Of a DNA stretch of 48,168 nucleotides, positions 23,199 through 30,736 are shown one piece after another. Source of the stretch: a bacterium. Its GTDB lineage: Bacteria > Omnitrophota > Gorgyraeia > Zapsychrales > Zapsychraceae. Location of the stretch: NCBI GenBank assembly GCA_030429765.1, contig JAUIER010000024.1, positions 1 to 48,168 on the forward strand, written 5' to 3'. Under the pieces are notes generated by a model. That model was not told the DNA's origin, ran no database searches, and saw only the letters and a program-made list of their open reading frames with translations. Both the position numbers and the translations under genes were made by a program. Each line of letters opens with the position of its first letter. Within the stretch, counting starts at the first letter, position 1.

Positions 23199-25205
23199 AT
23201 GAATCGAAAAATGAAATTAACTGTATGGATGGCGATGTTGACATTTCTACATGTTTCAGCCGCACAGGCGTATTTCACGGCAACTAATCAAAAGGTGGTG
23301 GTGACGGCCAATCGTCACGAAAAGCCCGGCCGTGAAATTGCCGGAAATGTGTCGGTCATCACCAAGGAACAGATCGAGGCCTCCAACGCGCAGACCGTTC
23401 CCGATATTCTCGAGCAGGTCGAAGGGGTGTTTATCTACAACACCAGCACCTCAAAAACCAGCAATGTGGACATCCGTGGATTTGGTGATACGGCCGGACG
23501 TAATGTTTTGGTTCTGGTCGATGGACGGCGGATCAATACGGCCGATTCCGGAACAGCCGACTTGGTCCAGGTACCGATCGGAGCCATTGACCGTATCGAA
23601 ATCATACGGGGAGCGGCCAGCGTTTTGTATGGTGACAACGCTGTAGGGGGTGTCATCAACATCATCACCAAGAAAGGGCAAGGGGAGCTTTCCGGACGGG
23701 TTGGTTATTTTGGGGGAAGTTATGGTTCGACCGGGGGAGACATCGAAGTCTCGGGAAGCGAAAAGGGACTGTCCTATTATCTTACAGCCAAGTATTTTGA
23801 AAAAGGCGGATACCGGACGAACGCGGATGAGTTCTATAAAAATTACAGCGGACGTCTGGATTATGACGTGAACGACAATATCTCGGTGGGATTGCAATAT
23901 GGATTTCACGAAGATCGATATGATTTGCCCGGGGGATTGAACGCGACTGAGCTGCAAAATCTGGGACGCAGGGGATCGGCGGATTCCGGAGATGTGGCTG
24001 ACACGGAAGATCAGTACGCCAGGCTCACCTTGGACATCGATCCGATTCCCGGGGACACGGAGTACGGCTATTTTCAAATTGACTACACCTGGCGAGAGCG
24101 CGAACTATTTGATCGGCTGAATGCCTTTAATTTTGTGACGAATCGATCCACGGATACCGAAGGCGCATCGATCAAGTATATATTTGACCGTGAAGTGTAT
24201 GATCGAAATATTGATTTTGTCTTCGGGGCCGAAAAGTATCGGCACGCGACCGCCATCGTCGGTAGCGGAACAAATACGGATGATCTGATTATCTCCAAGG
24301 ATGAGTACGGTTTCTTTGGAAATATGGAAGTGGAAATGCTGAGCAACCTTTTCTTTGTCGGAGGCGCGCGCTATCACAAGGCGGAGTTTACATTTGATCA
24401 GCGCAGCGGTACGCCAAACTTTGAGAAACAGAAGCCCGATGAAACCGTATCATCGGCCGGATTGAAATATGAGTATGCCCCGGGCAGCAATGTGTTTTTC
24501 AATTTTCAGCAGACCTTCCGCTTCCTGACGCCCAATGAATGGTATAGCTCATTCAGTGGTCTAAACACCAACCTCCGTCAACAGCGGGGAGAACAATACG
24601 AACTGGGTATCAAGCATAATGTCAATGACCGGGCCATCGTCAGCATTACTCCTTACATCATGGAGACGGAGGATGAAATATTCTTTGATCCATCGGTCGG
24701 ATTTTTTGGTTCCAATAGCAACTATGACAAGATTCGACGGGTGGGTGTGGAGTTTGGAAGTCGATTTGATTTGAAAGGGTTGATGAATGACATTGAATTC
24801 ATCGACAAGTTTGAATATTTTGCCAACTATACGTTTCAGAATCCGGAATTTACCGATGGAGCCAATGACGGAAAGAAGGTTCCGTTTGTTCCTCAACATC
24901 AGGTCAATACCGGGATTGTCATGACATTCAAAAAGCATTTCAATCTGACCCTCGTCGGACGCTACGTGGGGAGCCGGTATGCTATCAACGATACGGACAA
25001 TAGTTTGCCGCCGGCCAAGTCCTACTTTGTGACGGATCTAAAGCTGTCTTATGTTCGCAAGTATTTCGAAATGTTCTTGTCGATCAATAACATCTTTGAT
25101 AAACGTTATAGTACGTACGAAGCCACTAACAGCTCTAAAACGGTAAGAGACATTTTTCCCGCGGCGGGGCGCAATTATTTAGGTGGCGTATCATTCAAGT
25201 TTTAG
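23199..25205 (+). CDS. btuB: TonB-dependent cobalamin receptor
   Basis: This 668-residue outer-membrane receptor has a signal peptide (about 1-24), a TonB-box-like KVVVTANRHE, a plug domain (about 40-160, with VDIRGFGDTAGRNVLVLVDGRR and SVLYGDNAVGGVINIIT), and a 22-strand barrel ending in the Bam signature Phe (GGVSFKF). It carries corrinoids across the outer membrane using TonB energy. The cobalamin riboswitch in its leader makes the B12 assignment much stronger than homology alone would. It heads an operon with the three genes that follow. The extracellular lipoprotein BtuG found in Bacteroidota is absent, as are btuC and btuD in this window. Confidence 0.93.
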   Translation: MNRKMKLTVWMAMLTFLHVSAAQAYFTATNQKVVVTANRHEKPGREIAGNVSVITKEQIEASNAQTVPDILEQVEGVFIYNTSTSKTSNVDIRGFGDTAGRNVLVLVDGRRINTADSGTADLVQVPIGAIDRIEIIRGAASVLYGDNAVGGVINIITKKGQGELSGRVGYFGGSYGSTGGDIEVSGSEKGLSYYLTAKYFEKGGYRTNADEFYKNYSGRLDYDVNDNISVGLQYGFHEDRYDLPGGLNATELQNLGRRGSADSGDVADTEDQYARLTLDIDPIPGDTEYGYFQIDYTWRERELFDRLNAFNFVTNRSTDTEGASIKYIFDREVYDRNIDFVFGAEKYRHATAIVGSGTNTDDLIISKDEYGFFGNMEVEMLSNLFFVGGARYHKAEFTFDQRSGTPNFEKQKPDETVSSAGLKYEYAPGSNVFFNFQQTFRFLTPNEWYSSFSGLNTNLRQQRGEQYELGIKHNVNDRAIVSITPYIMETEDEIFFDPSVGFFGSNSNYDKIRRVGVEFGSRFDLKGLMNDIEFIDKFEYFANYTFQNPEFTDGANDGKKVPFVPQHQVNTGIVMTFKKHFNLTLVGRYVGSRYAINDTDNSLPPAKSYFVTDLKLSYVRKYFEMFLSINNIFDKRYSTYEATNSSKTVRDIFPAAGRNYLGGVSFKF

Positions 25206-25220
25206 CGGGAGGGAATTGTT

Positions 25221-25376
25221 GTGAGTCCAGTTCTTGAGCCGGGTATTGATTATTACATTAACGAGGAAGGAAAATACGTCTTCACGCGGGAATATCATCT
25301 AAAGCGGGGGCATTGCTGTGAGAGCGGCTGTCAGCATTGTCCGTATGGGTTTGATAAAACCGAGTCTCAAGTATGA
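25221..25376 (+). CDS. DUF5522 small cysteine-rich protein
   Basis: This 51-residue protein starts at GTG, with GGGAGGG at 25207-25213 as ribosome-binding site. It reads DYYINEEGKYVFTREYHLKR followed by GHCCESGCQHCPYGF, the hallmark of the DUF5522 family (usually YHLxRGxCCGSGCRHCPYG). The cluster of five cysteines suggests a metal or Fe-S site, but no function is known. Its stop overlaps the next ATG (ATGA at 25373-25376), so it is translated with the PP-loop gene and belongs to the riboswitch-controlled operon. It is easily missed because of its length and GTG start. Confidence 0.85.
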   Translation: MSPVLEPGIDYYINEEGKYVFTREYHLKRGHCCESGCQHCPYGFDKTESQV

Positions 25377-26089
25377 TTCCCGCGCTCTTTAACTGGAGTG
25401 GCGGTAAAGATTCTTCGTTGGCCCTTTATCGAATTCTGACCGAGAAGAAATATCAGGTCACGACGCTGTTGACGACGGTCAGTCAGGAGCATCAGCGCAT
25501 TTCCATGCACGGGGTCCGTGTGGATCTTCTCAAAAAACAAGCCCAGGCCATTGGACTTCCGTTGGAGATCATGGAATTTCCGGACATGCCGTCGATGGAG
25601 GTGTATAACCGGTTGATGTCCGAGACGTTGACCCGTCTAAGAAAAGGCGGTGTCGATCATTCGATCTTTGGTGACATCTTCCTGGAGGATCTTCGTCAGT
25701 ACCGGGATGAGCAATTGGCGAAGATCGGTATGACAGGTGTCTATCCCTTATGGAAGCAGGACACAACCCGCCTGGTTCACGAGTTTATTGACGCGGGGTT
25801 TAAGGCGATTGTATGTTGCGTGAACGACAAGCATCTGGATGAGACGTTTGTCGGCCGGATCATCGACCGTTCATTTGTTCGTGATTTGCCCGCCAATGTG
25901 GATCCCTGCGGAGAAGGCGGCGAATTTCATTCGTTTGTGTATGACGGGCCGATTTTCCAGATGCCGGTTGATGTTCATCCCGGTGAAAAAGTGCACCGCA
26001 CCTACACGGCCAAATGCAATCACACCTATGACGATGACCAGGAAGTTCAGCCCGTGGACAATGGATTCTGGTATATTGATTTGATATGA
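25373..26089 (+). CDS. Dph6-like PP-loop ATPase (diphthine-ammonia ligase family)
   Basis: This 238-residue protein has the PP-loop SGGKDS at residues 9-14, which binds ATP for adenylation. It continues with family segments FGDIFLEDLRQYR, PLWKQDT and NVDPCGEGGEFHSFV. Eukaryotic and archaeal relatives amidate diphthine on elongation factor 2; bacteria have no diphthamide, so bacterial members must do something else. Here it is flanked by ATGA overlaps on both sides, between DUF5522 and a BtuF-like gene, in a cobalamin-regulated operon. That context suggests a corrinoid-related amidation or ligation, or corrinoid salvage. This is inference only. Confidence 0.88.
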   Translation: MIPALFNWSGGKDSSLALYRILTEKKYQVTTLLTTVSQEHQRISMHGVRVDLLKKQAQAIGLPLEIMEFPDMPSMEVYNRLMSETLTRLRKGGVDHSIFGDIFLEDLRQYRDEQLAKIGMTGVYPLWKQDTTRLVHEFIDAGFKAIVCCVNDKHLDETFVGRIIDRSFVRDLPANVDPCGEGGEFHSFVYDGPIFQMPVDVHPGEKVHRTYTAKCNHTYDDDQEVQPVDNGFWYIDLI

Positions 26090-27006
26090 AAATTGTTTCA
26101 TTACTAGCGAGCTGTACGGAAATTGTGTGCGCCCTGGGTCAGGAATCCAGCCTGGTCGGCCGATCCCATGAATGTGATTATCCCGCCAGCGTCGAGAAGC
26201 TGCCGGCCTGCAGCGAGCCGAAGATCGATGTTGCTGCGCGCGGCGGTGAGATTGATCGGCAGGTCAAGGCGGTTGTCGCGGAGTCCTTATCAGTTTATCG
26301 GGTTGACGCGGATCGACTAAAGACCTTAAAGCCGGACGTGATCTGTACGCAGGATCAATGCGAAGTCTGCGCGGTGAGTTTGAAGGATGTTAAGCAGGCT
26401 GTGTGTGACTGGACTGGTCTGGCGCCCAAGATTGTTTCGTTAAAGCCGGAGCGCCTGAAAGACGTATGGGACAATATTCGAGAAGTCGCTGAGGCATTGA
26501 ATGTTCCGGAACGAGGAGAGCAGTTGGTCGACAGTTATCTGGAGCGAATCGATGCAATTGTTTCAAAAATTTCCCAGGACATCACACCCAAGCGGGTCGC
26601 TTGTATAGAATGGTTTGATCCGGTGATGGTGGCCGGCAACTGGGTGCCGGAACTGGTGGAAAGTCTTGGCGCCGTCAACATCGGAGCGGAGGCTGGAAAG
26701 CACTCTCCGTGGATCAAATTAGAAGATATCGCCGCTCATGATCCCGATGTCATTGTCACCATGCCGTGCGGATGGGGGATTGAACGAAGCCGGCAGGAGA
26801 TCGGTGACTTGACCGGGCACCACGTCTGGTCTGAATTGCGGGCGGTTCGTGAGGGGCGGGTCTTTATCACCGATGGCAATCAGTATTTCAACCGGCCCGG
26901 TCCGCGGCTGGTCGAATCCCTGGAAATCCTGGCCGAAATTTTGTATCCGAGTGACTTTGATTTTGGTCATCGGTCAACGGCTTGGGAGCCGTGGAAAATA
27001 CCTTGA
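26086..27006 (+). CDS. BtuF-like cobalamin-binding protein without signal peptide
   Basis: This 306-residue protein has the class III periplasmic-binding fold of BtuF: MKIVSLLASCTEIVCALG at the N-terminus, LKPDVICTQDQCEVCAVS, a long linking helix, and a C-terminal lobe with WIKLEDIAAHDPDVIVTMPCGWG. The N-terminal residues form the first beta strand, so there is no signal peptide or lipobox, and it should be cytoplasmic unless the true start is elsewhere. Its ATG overlaps the PP-loop stop (ATGA), which argues against a longer start. It is the last gene of the btuB operon. No BtuC or BtuD is present, so it may bind corrinoid inside the cell rather than feed an ABC importer. Confidence 0.85.
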   Translation: MKIVSLLASCTEIVCALGQESSLVGRSHECDYPASVEKLPACSEPKIDVAARGGEIDRQVKAVVAESLSVYRVDADRLKTLKPDVICTQDQCEVCAVSLKDVKQAVCDWTGLAPKIVSLKPERLKDVWDNIREVAEALNVPERGEQLVDSYLERIDAIVSKISQDITPKRVACIEWFDPVMVAGNWVPELVESLGAVNIGAEAGKHSPWIKLEDIAAHDPDVIVTMPCGWGIERSRQEIGDLTGHHVWSELRAVREGRVFITDGNQYFNRPGPRLVESLEILAEILYPSDFDFGHRSTAWEPWKIP

Positions 27007-27113
27007 TATCCGCACAAACGTCACGTCTATCATATTGTTCAAAAATTGTACAATTCTGCATTTCTGTCTTCCAAAAAATAGCGTAAATTACTGATAATAA
27101 TAGTTTTACAAGT

Positions 27114-27128
27114 GCCTAATAATTAGGC
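27114..27128. promoter_or_regulatory. Palindrome upstream of the operon promoter
   Basis: GCCTAATAATTAGGC is a perfect palindrome with 7-base arms around one base, ending 20 bases before the -35 box. The position suits an activator or repressor site. As RNA it lacks a T-run, so it is not an intrinsic terminator for the btuB operon. Confidence 0.45.
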
Positions 27129-27148
27129 GTATATATAATTATTATTGC

Positions 27149-27176
27149 TTGACTTGGATACCTGCCAATTTATAAT
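27149..27176 (+). promoter_or_regulatory. Strong sigma-70-type promoter of the polysaccharide operon
   Basis: TTGACT at 27149-27154, a 16-base spacer and a perfect TATAAT at 27171-27176 predict a start near 27183, leaving a 5' leader of about 130 bases before the TTG start of the regulator gene. Confidence 0.75.
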
Positions 27177-27182
27177 ACAGAT

Positions 27183-27197
27183 GTTCATTAATTGAAC
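27183..27197. promoter_or_regulatory. Operator-like inverted repeat at the predicted transcription start
   Basis: GTTCA-ttaat-TGAAC has perfect 5-base arms and lies exactly at the expected start site of the promoter at 27149. This is where a repressor such as the adjacent MarR-type protein could bind. Confidence 0.4.
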
Positions 27198-27316
27198 GAA
27201 AGATTTTGGACCCCGAACACGGGATTTGAATTAAATTTCACATTCGCGGGGATCCGAAAAATATCCTTCAAATTTCACGAATATTTAAACCCTAAATTTC
27301 TAATTCTGAGGCCGTT

Positions 27317-27856
27317 TTGGACGAGAGAGAATTTGAACTTGTAAATATTCTCGGAAGAGAGCTGGGTTCCAACCAGCGCGATCTTTCCCGGCAGATGGAT
27401 CTGTCTCTGGGCATGGTCAATATGCTCATTCGGCGGCTGATCTCCAAAGGGTACATCCGAATCGAGCAGCTCAACAAACGCAATGTCCAGTACATTCTTA
27501 CCCCCCGCGGCATTTCTGAAAAAATGCGGCAATCCATTAAATACACACTCAATACGATTAATTCTATTGGTCTGATCAAGGACAATGTGAAAGACCTTCT
27601 GACGAAATTGCATGATGAAGGCCGGCGTAACTTTTATGTCTACTGTGAAAATGATCTGACCTTAATTGTGGACCGCGCGTTTCATGAATTAAAGCTTCCG
27701 GATAGTCAGGTGCATATCTTGAAATCATTGCCGGCCAATGACGTGGACGGGATACTGCTGACGGGATACGAACACGTCGAATTGAACGGTTTTAATCCGA
27801 AAAATCATATGGACCTGTTAAGCGAGATTGCTCGCACAGATGTGGCGAAATTATAG
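27317..27856 (+). CDS. MarR-type winged-helix regulator, EPS-associated
   Basis: This 179-residue protein has an N-terminal winged helix-turn-helix (SNQRDLSRQMDLSLGMVNMLIRRLISKGYIRIEQ, about 17-50, with a wing RNVQYILTPRG). It is followed by helices and a C-terminal domain of about 80 residues that resembles small-molecule or partner-binding domains of EPS-associated MarR regulators. It begins with TTG, supported by GAGG five bases upstream and by conservation of the MDEREFELVN start. It is the first gene of the polysaccharide operon and abuts the next gene with no gap. It probably senses an operon product and binds the palindromes around the promoter; that is inferred from position. Confidence 0.8.
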   Translation: MDEREFELVNILGRELGSNQRDLSRQMDLSLGMVNMLIRRLISKGYIRIEQLNKRNVQYILTPRGISEKMRQSIKYTLNTINSIGLIKDNVKDLLTKLHDEGRRNFYVYCENDLTLIVDRAFHELKLPDSQVHILKSLPANDVDGILLTGYEHVELNGFNPKNHMDLLSEIARTDVAKL

Positions 27857-28555
27857 ATGATGACTGTAATCCTACAAGCAAGAATGAGCAGCCGACGATT
27901 GCCGGGCAAAGTGTTGACGCCGGTCAACGGGCAGCCGATGATTCAATATACAATCGACCGTCTGTGGCAGGCGCCCGAGGTTAAGGATATTATCGTCGCG
28001 ACCTCGATGGAGACAACTGATGATCCGATTGTTGAGTTTTGTGAAACGGCGGGCGTTAAGGTTGAGCGGGGTTCGCTGAACAATGTCACCGAACGTTTCG
28101 CCGGGATAGTCCGTAAATATAATCTCGAAACGTTTGTTCGAATTTGTGCCGATAGTCCAATGATCGATCCACGATTGGTGAACCAGGGTATTGAGATCTA
28201 TCAAGGCGGGACCTATGATCTGGTGACCAATGTTATGAAACGGTCATTTCCCAAGGGGCAGAGTTTTGAGGTGGTCCGTTCAGCGACTTTTTTGAAGTTT
28301 GTGGAAGATGATCTGAAAGCGGAAGAGATGGAACATGTCACACGACGTTTTTATAATCACCCTGACCAATATCAAATCTTTAACGTGTTGTCACCCTGGC
28401 CGTCGGCCGAAGCGATACAACTGTCCGTCGACACGGCCGAGGATTTTGAGGTGTTTAGCCGGATGATGCAGGTGGATCCCGGACTGATGGAGCGCGGATG
28501 GCGGGATTTAATCAGGATCCAAATGGAAATGCAGGACCATGAGTTTGCAAACTAA
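27857..28555 (+). CDS. SpsF-type cytidylyltransferase
   Basis: This 232-residue nucleotidyltransferase has the GT-A-like fold of CMP-sugar and CDP-sugar synthetases. The N-terminal VILQARMSSRRLPGKVL motif binds the nucleotide, and ICADSPMIDPRLV carries the acidic metal-binding residues. SpsF of spore-coat polysaccharide clusters is the closest named relative. It begins right after the regulator's stop and overlaps the following oxidoreductase by 17 bases. With the aminotransferase, GNAT and NeuB-type genes downstream it forms an sps/pse-like set that would make and activate a nonulosonic acid. The exact sugar is unknown. Confidence 0.85.
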   Translation: MMTVILQARMSSRRLPGKVLTPVNGQPMIQYTIDRLWQAPEVKDIIVATSMETTDDPIVEFCETAGVKVERGSLNNVTERFAGIVRKYNLETFVRICADSPMIDPRLVNQGIEIYQGGTYDLVTNVMKRSFPKGQSFEVVRSATFLKFVEDDLKAEEMEHVTRRFYNHPDQYQIFNVLSPWPSAEAIQLSVDTAEDFEVFSRMMQVDPGLMERGWRDLIRIQMEMQDHEFAN

Positions 28556-29552
28556 ACAATTGAGGATTGGAATTATCGGGTTAGGTGTGGGCGAGGCGCA
28601 TATCGCCGGCTATCACGCGCATCCCGACTGCCGTGTGGTCGCCCTGTGCGACCAGGACGCCGAAAAATGCCGCCGATTAGAATCGGTTTATCCAGATATG
28701 ACCCTGTCGCAACAGGATTCTGACATTTTGACCGATCCGGAGATTGATATCGTCTCGATCGCTTCTTATGACGATGATCATTATCAGCAGATTGTCACAG
28801 CTCTCGAGCATGACAAACACATCTTTGTGGAGAAGCCGTTATGTCTGAAACGCGAACACGCCGCCCATATTCGCGAATTGCTTAATCAAAAGCCACAGCT
28901 CAAGATCTCGTCGAATTTGATATTGCGGAAGTGTCCGCGTTTTATTGAATTACGCAACAAAATCCAACACCGGGAGTTTGGTGAGCTGTTCTCTATTGAA
29001 GGCGATTACAATTACGGACGTTTGCACAAAGTGACGGAGGGATGGCGCGGTAAGCTGGATTTTTATTCAATTGTATTAGGTGGAGGTGTTCATATTATTG
29101 ACCTGATGCAATGGCTCACCGAAGACGACATAGTTGAGGTCTTTGCCTACGGGAATCAGATTGCATCACGCGGCAGCCAATTCCGTTTTAATGATTTAGT
29201 CACGTGTGTGTTCAAGTTTAAGAGTGGGATGGTCGGCAAGATGTCGGTGAATTTCGGATGTGTCCAGCCGCATCATCACAATTTGAATATTTACGGCACC
29301 AAAGCCACCTTTACCAACCAAATGCAGGGGGGGTATTTATACACATCGCGGGACGCCAGCGTTGAGCCCCGGCTCATGGAACAACCGTATCCCGGCGTTC
29401 ATAAAGGTGATTTGATCCGGGAGTTTGTTCAGGCGGTCATTGACGACCGTGAACCTGCTGTCAGCCGGGAAGAGATTTTTAGGGCCATATCCGTTTGCTT
29501 CGCGATCGATGAGTCAATTCATCGCGGGCCGACGAAAGTGGATTACATCTAG
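28539..29552 (+). CDS. Gfo/Idh/MocA-family sugar oxidoreductase
   Basis: This 337-residue NAD(P)-dependent dehydrogenase has an N-terminal Rossmann domain (IGIIGLGVGEAHIAGYH) and the family motif EKPLCL, where the Lys is catalytic. A C-terminal alpha/beta domain follows, with GGGVHIIDLMQWL containing the substrate-binding His. Such enzymes oxidise a hydroxyl on a nucleotide or amino sugar, often before transamination. It overlaps the SpsF-type gene and is followed 21 bases later by a DegT aminotransferase, a common order for oxidation then amination. The substrate is inferred only as a sugar. Confidence 0.88.
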   Translation: MSLQTKQLRIGIIGLGVGEAHIAGYHAHPDCRVVALCDQDAEKCRRLESVYPDMTLSQQDSDILTDPEIDIVSIASYDDDHYQQIVTALEHDKHIFVEKPLCLKREHAAHIRELLNQKPQLKISSNLILRKCPRFIELRNKIQHREFGELFSIEGDYNYGRLHKVTEGWRGKLDFYSIVLGGGVHIIDLMQWLTEDDIVEVFAYGNQIASRGSQFRFNDLVTCVFKFKSGMVGKMSVNFGCVQPHHHNLNIYGTKATFTNQMQGGYLYTSRDASVEPRLMEQPYPGVHKGDLIREFVQAVIDDREPAVSREEIFRAISVCFAIDESIHRGPTKVDYI

Positions 29553-29573
29553 ACCAAGGAAAGGGAAGCCGGT

Positions 29574-30734
29574 ATGAGTGAGTTAGTTGCAAAAAGAAAT
29601 ATCCCGTTTGGACGGCCGATCATCGGCGACGAGGAAAAACAGGCGGTGATGGACGTATTAAGTGGACACATGTTTGTGCATGGGCCGCAGTCGCATCAAT
29701 TTGAGGAAGATTTTGCGGCGTTTACCAACGCGCCGGCCGCGACGTCGGTGGCGTCGTGTACGGCGGGGCTGCATCTGGCTTATTTTTACAAAGGTATCGG
29801 ACCGGGAGATGAAGTGATTGTTCCGGCGCAAACCCATACCGCGACGGTGCACGCCGTTGAGTTCGTCGGAGCGACTCCGGTTTTCGTCGATGCAGAACTT
29901 GAGACCGGTAATATCGATCTCGATCAGATTGAGGCCGCGATCACAGAACGGACCCGGGCGATATCAATCGTTCATTATTTGGGGATGCCCGTCGACATGG
30001 AACGCTTGATGGCAATCGCCAATCAACACGATCTGTATGTGGTGGAAGATTGTGCCTTAGCCATCGGTACTTATTTTAAAGGAGTCCATGCCGGTTTGCA
30101 CGGAGACCTGGGTACATACTCCTTTTATCCGGTCAAGCATATGACCACCGCCGAGGGAGGTATGGTTATTTCCCGACATAAGGAATTGATCACGAAGATG
30201 GAACGGCAAAAGGCATTTGGTGTCGACGCTTTTGTCGGGCAACGCAAGGTTCCCGGTCAGTATGACGTAACCATGCTTGGGTACAACTATCGGATGAATG
30301 AACTGGAAGCGGCATTGGGCGTACAGCAGATCAAGCACATGCCGGAATTTTTACGCATTCGCCGGGCCAACTACGAGGCGTTGGAGCAAGGACTAAGAGA
30401 TATCGATGAGATTGATTTGTTTCAGTCGACGCACGGCGATTTTCAGAGTAGCTATTACTGTCTGTCAGTGGTATTGAACGATGCCCTGGCGAAGAAGCGT
30501 GTGGATATTATTCAGCGTCTCAAGGAAAAGGGCGTCGGGACAAGCATTTACTATCCCAAGCCGGTGGCGCATTTGACATATTACAAAGAGAAGTATGGCT
30601 ATACCATGGACCAGTTTCCCAACGCGGCCCGCATCAGCTATCAGTCGATCGCGCTGCCGGTCGGACCGCATTTAAATACAGAAGATATGGCGTACATCGT
30701 CGAAGAATTCAAAAATACCTTAACGGAGGTTTAA
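29574..30734 (+). CDS. DegT/DnrJ/EryC1/StrS sugar aminotransferase
   Basis: This 386-residue PLP enzyme transfers an amino group, usually from glutamate, to a keto sugar. The PLP-binding Lys188 lies in SFYPVKHMTTAEGG. VVEDCALAIG contains the Asp that contacts the pyridine nitrogen, and NYRMNELEAALGVQQ is typical of the family. The gene has a good AAGGAAAGGGA ribosome-binding site. It follows the Gfo/Idh/MocA oxidoreductase and precedes an SDR by two bases. In Bacillus sps clusters the equivalent is SpsC, and in pseudaminate pathways PseC. Its product may be acetylated by the GNAT protein two genes downstream. Confidence 0.92.
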   Translation: MSELVAKRNIPFGRPIIGDEEKQAVMDVLSGHMFVHGPQSHQFEEDFAAFTNAPAATSVASCTAGLHLAYFYKGIGPGDEVIVPAQTHTATVHAVEFVGATPVFVDAELETGNIDLDQIEAAITERTRAISIVHYLGMPVDMERLMAIANQHDLYVVEDCALAIGTYFKGVHAGLHGDLGTYSFYPVKHMTTAEGGMVISRHKELITKMERQKAFGVDAFVGQRKVPGQYDVTMLGYNYRMNELEAALGVQQIKHMPEFLRIRRANYEALEQGLRDIDEIDLFQSTHGDFQSSYYCLSVVLNDALAKKRVDIIQRLKEKGVGTSIYYPKPVAHLTYYKEKYGYTMDQFPNAARISYQSIALPVGPHLNTEDMAYIVEEFKNTLTEV

Positions 30735-30736
30735 GA

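Larger units (their letters stand above)
27007..27316. other. 310-base regulatory region before the polysaccharide operon
   Basis: No gene is present. The region is AT-rich and unusually full of symmetric elements: ATTGTACAAT at 27045-27054, GCCTAATAATTAGGC at 27114-27128, a strong promoter at 27149-27176, and GTTCA-ttaat-TGAAC at 27183-27197. The leader RNA also holds CCCCG/CGGGG arms (27211-27215 and 27246-27250) and three copies of AAATTTC (27233, 27270, 27294). Confidence 0.6.

Noticed and set aside
23451-24077. Minus-strand 208-residue reading frame
   Set aside because: It lies wholly inside btuB and is antisense of conserved plug-domain sequence.
27114-27128. GCCTAATAATTAGGC as terminator of the btuB operon
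   Set aside because: The hairpin loop would be very short and no T-run follows; the position before a promoter suits a protein-binding site better.
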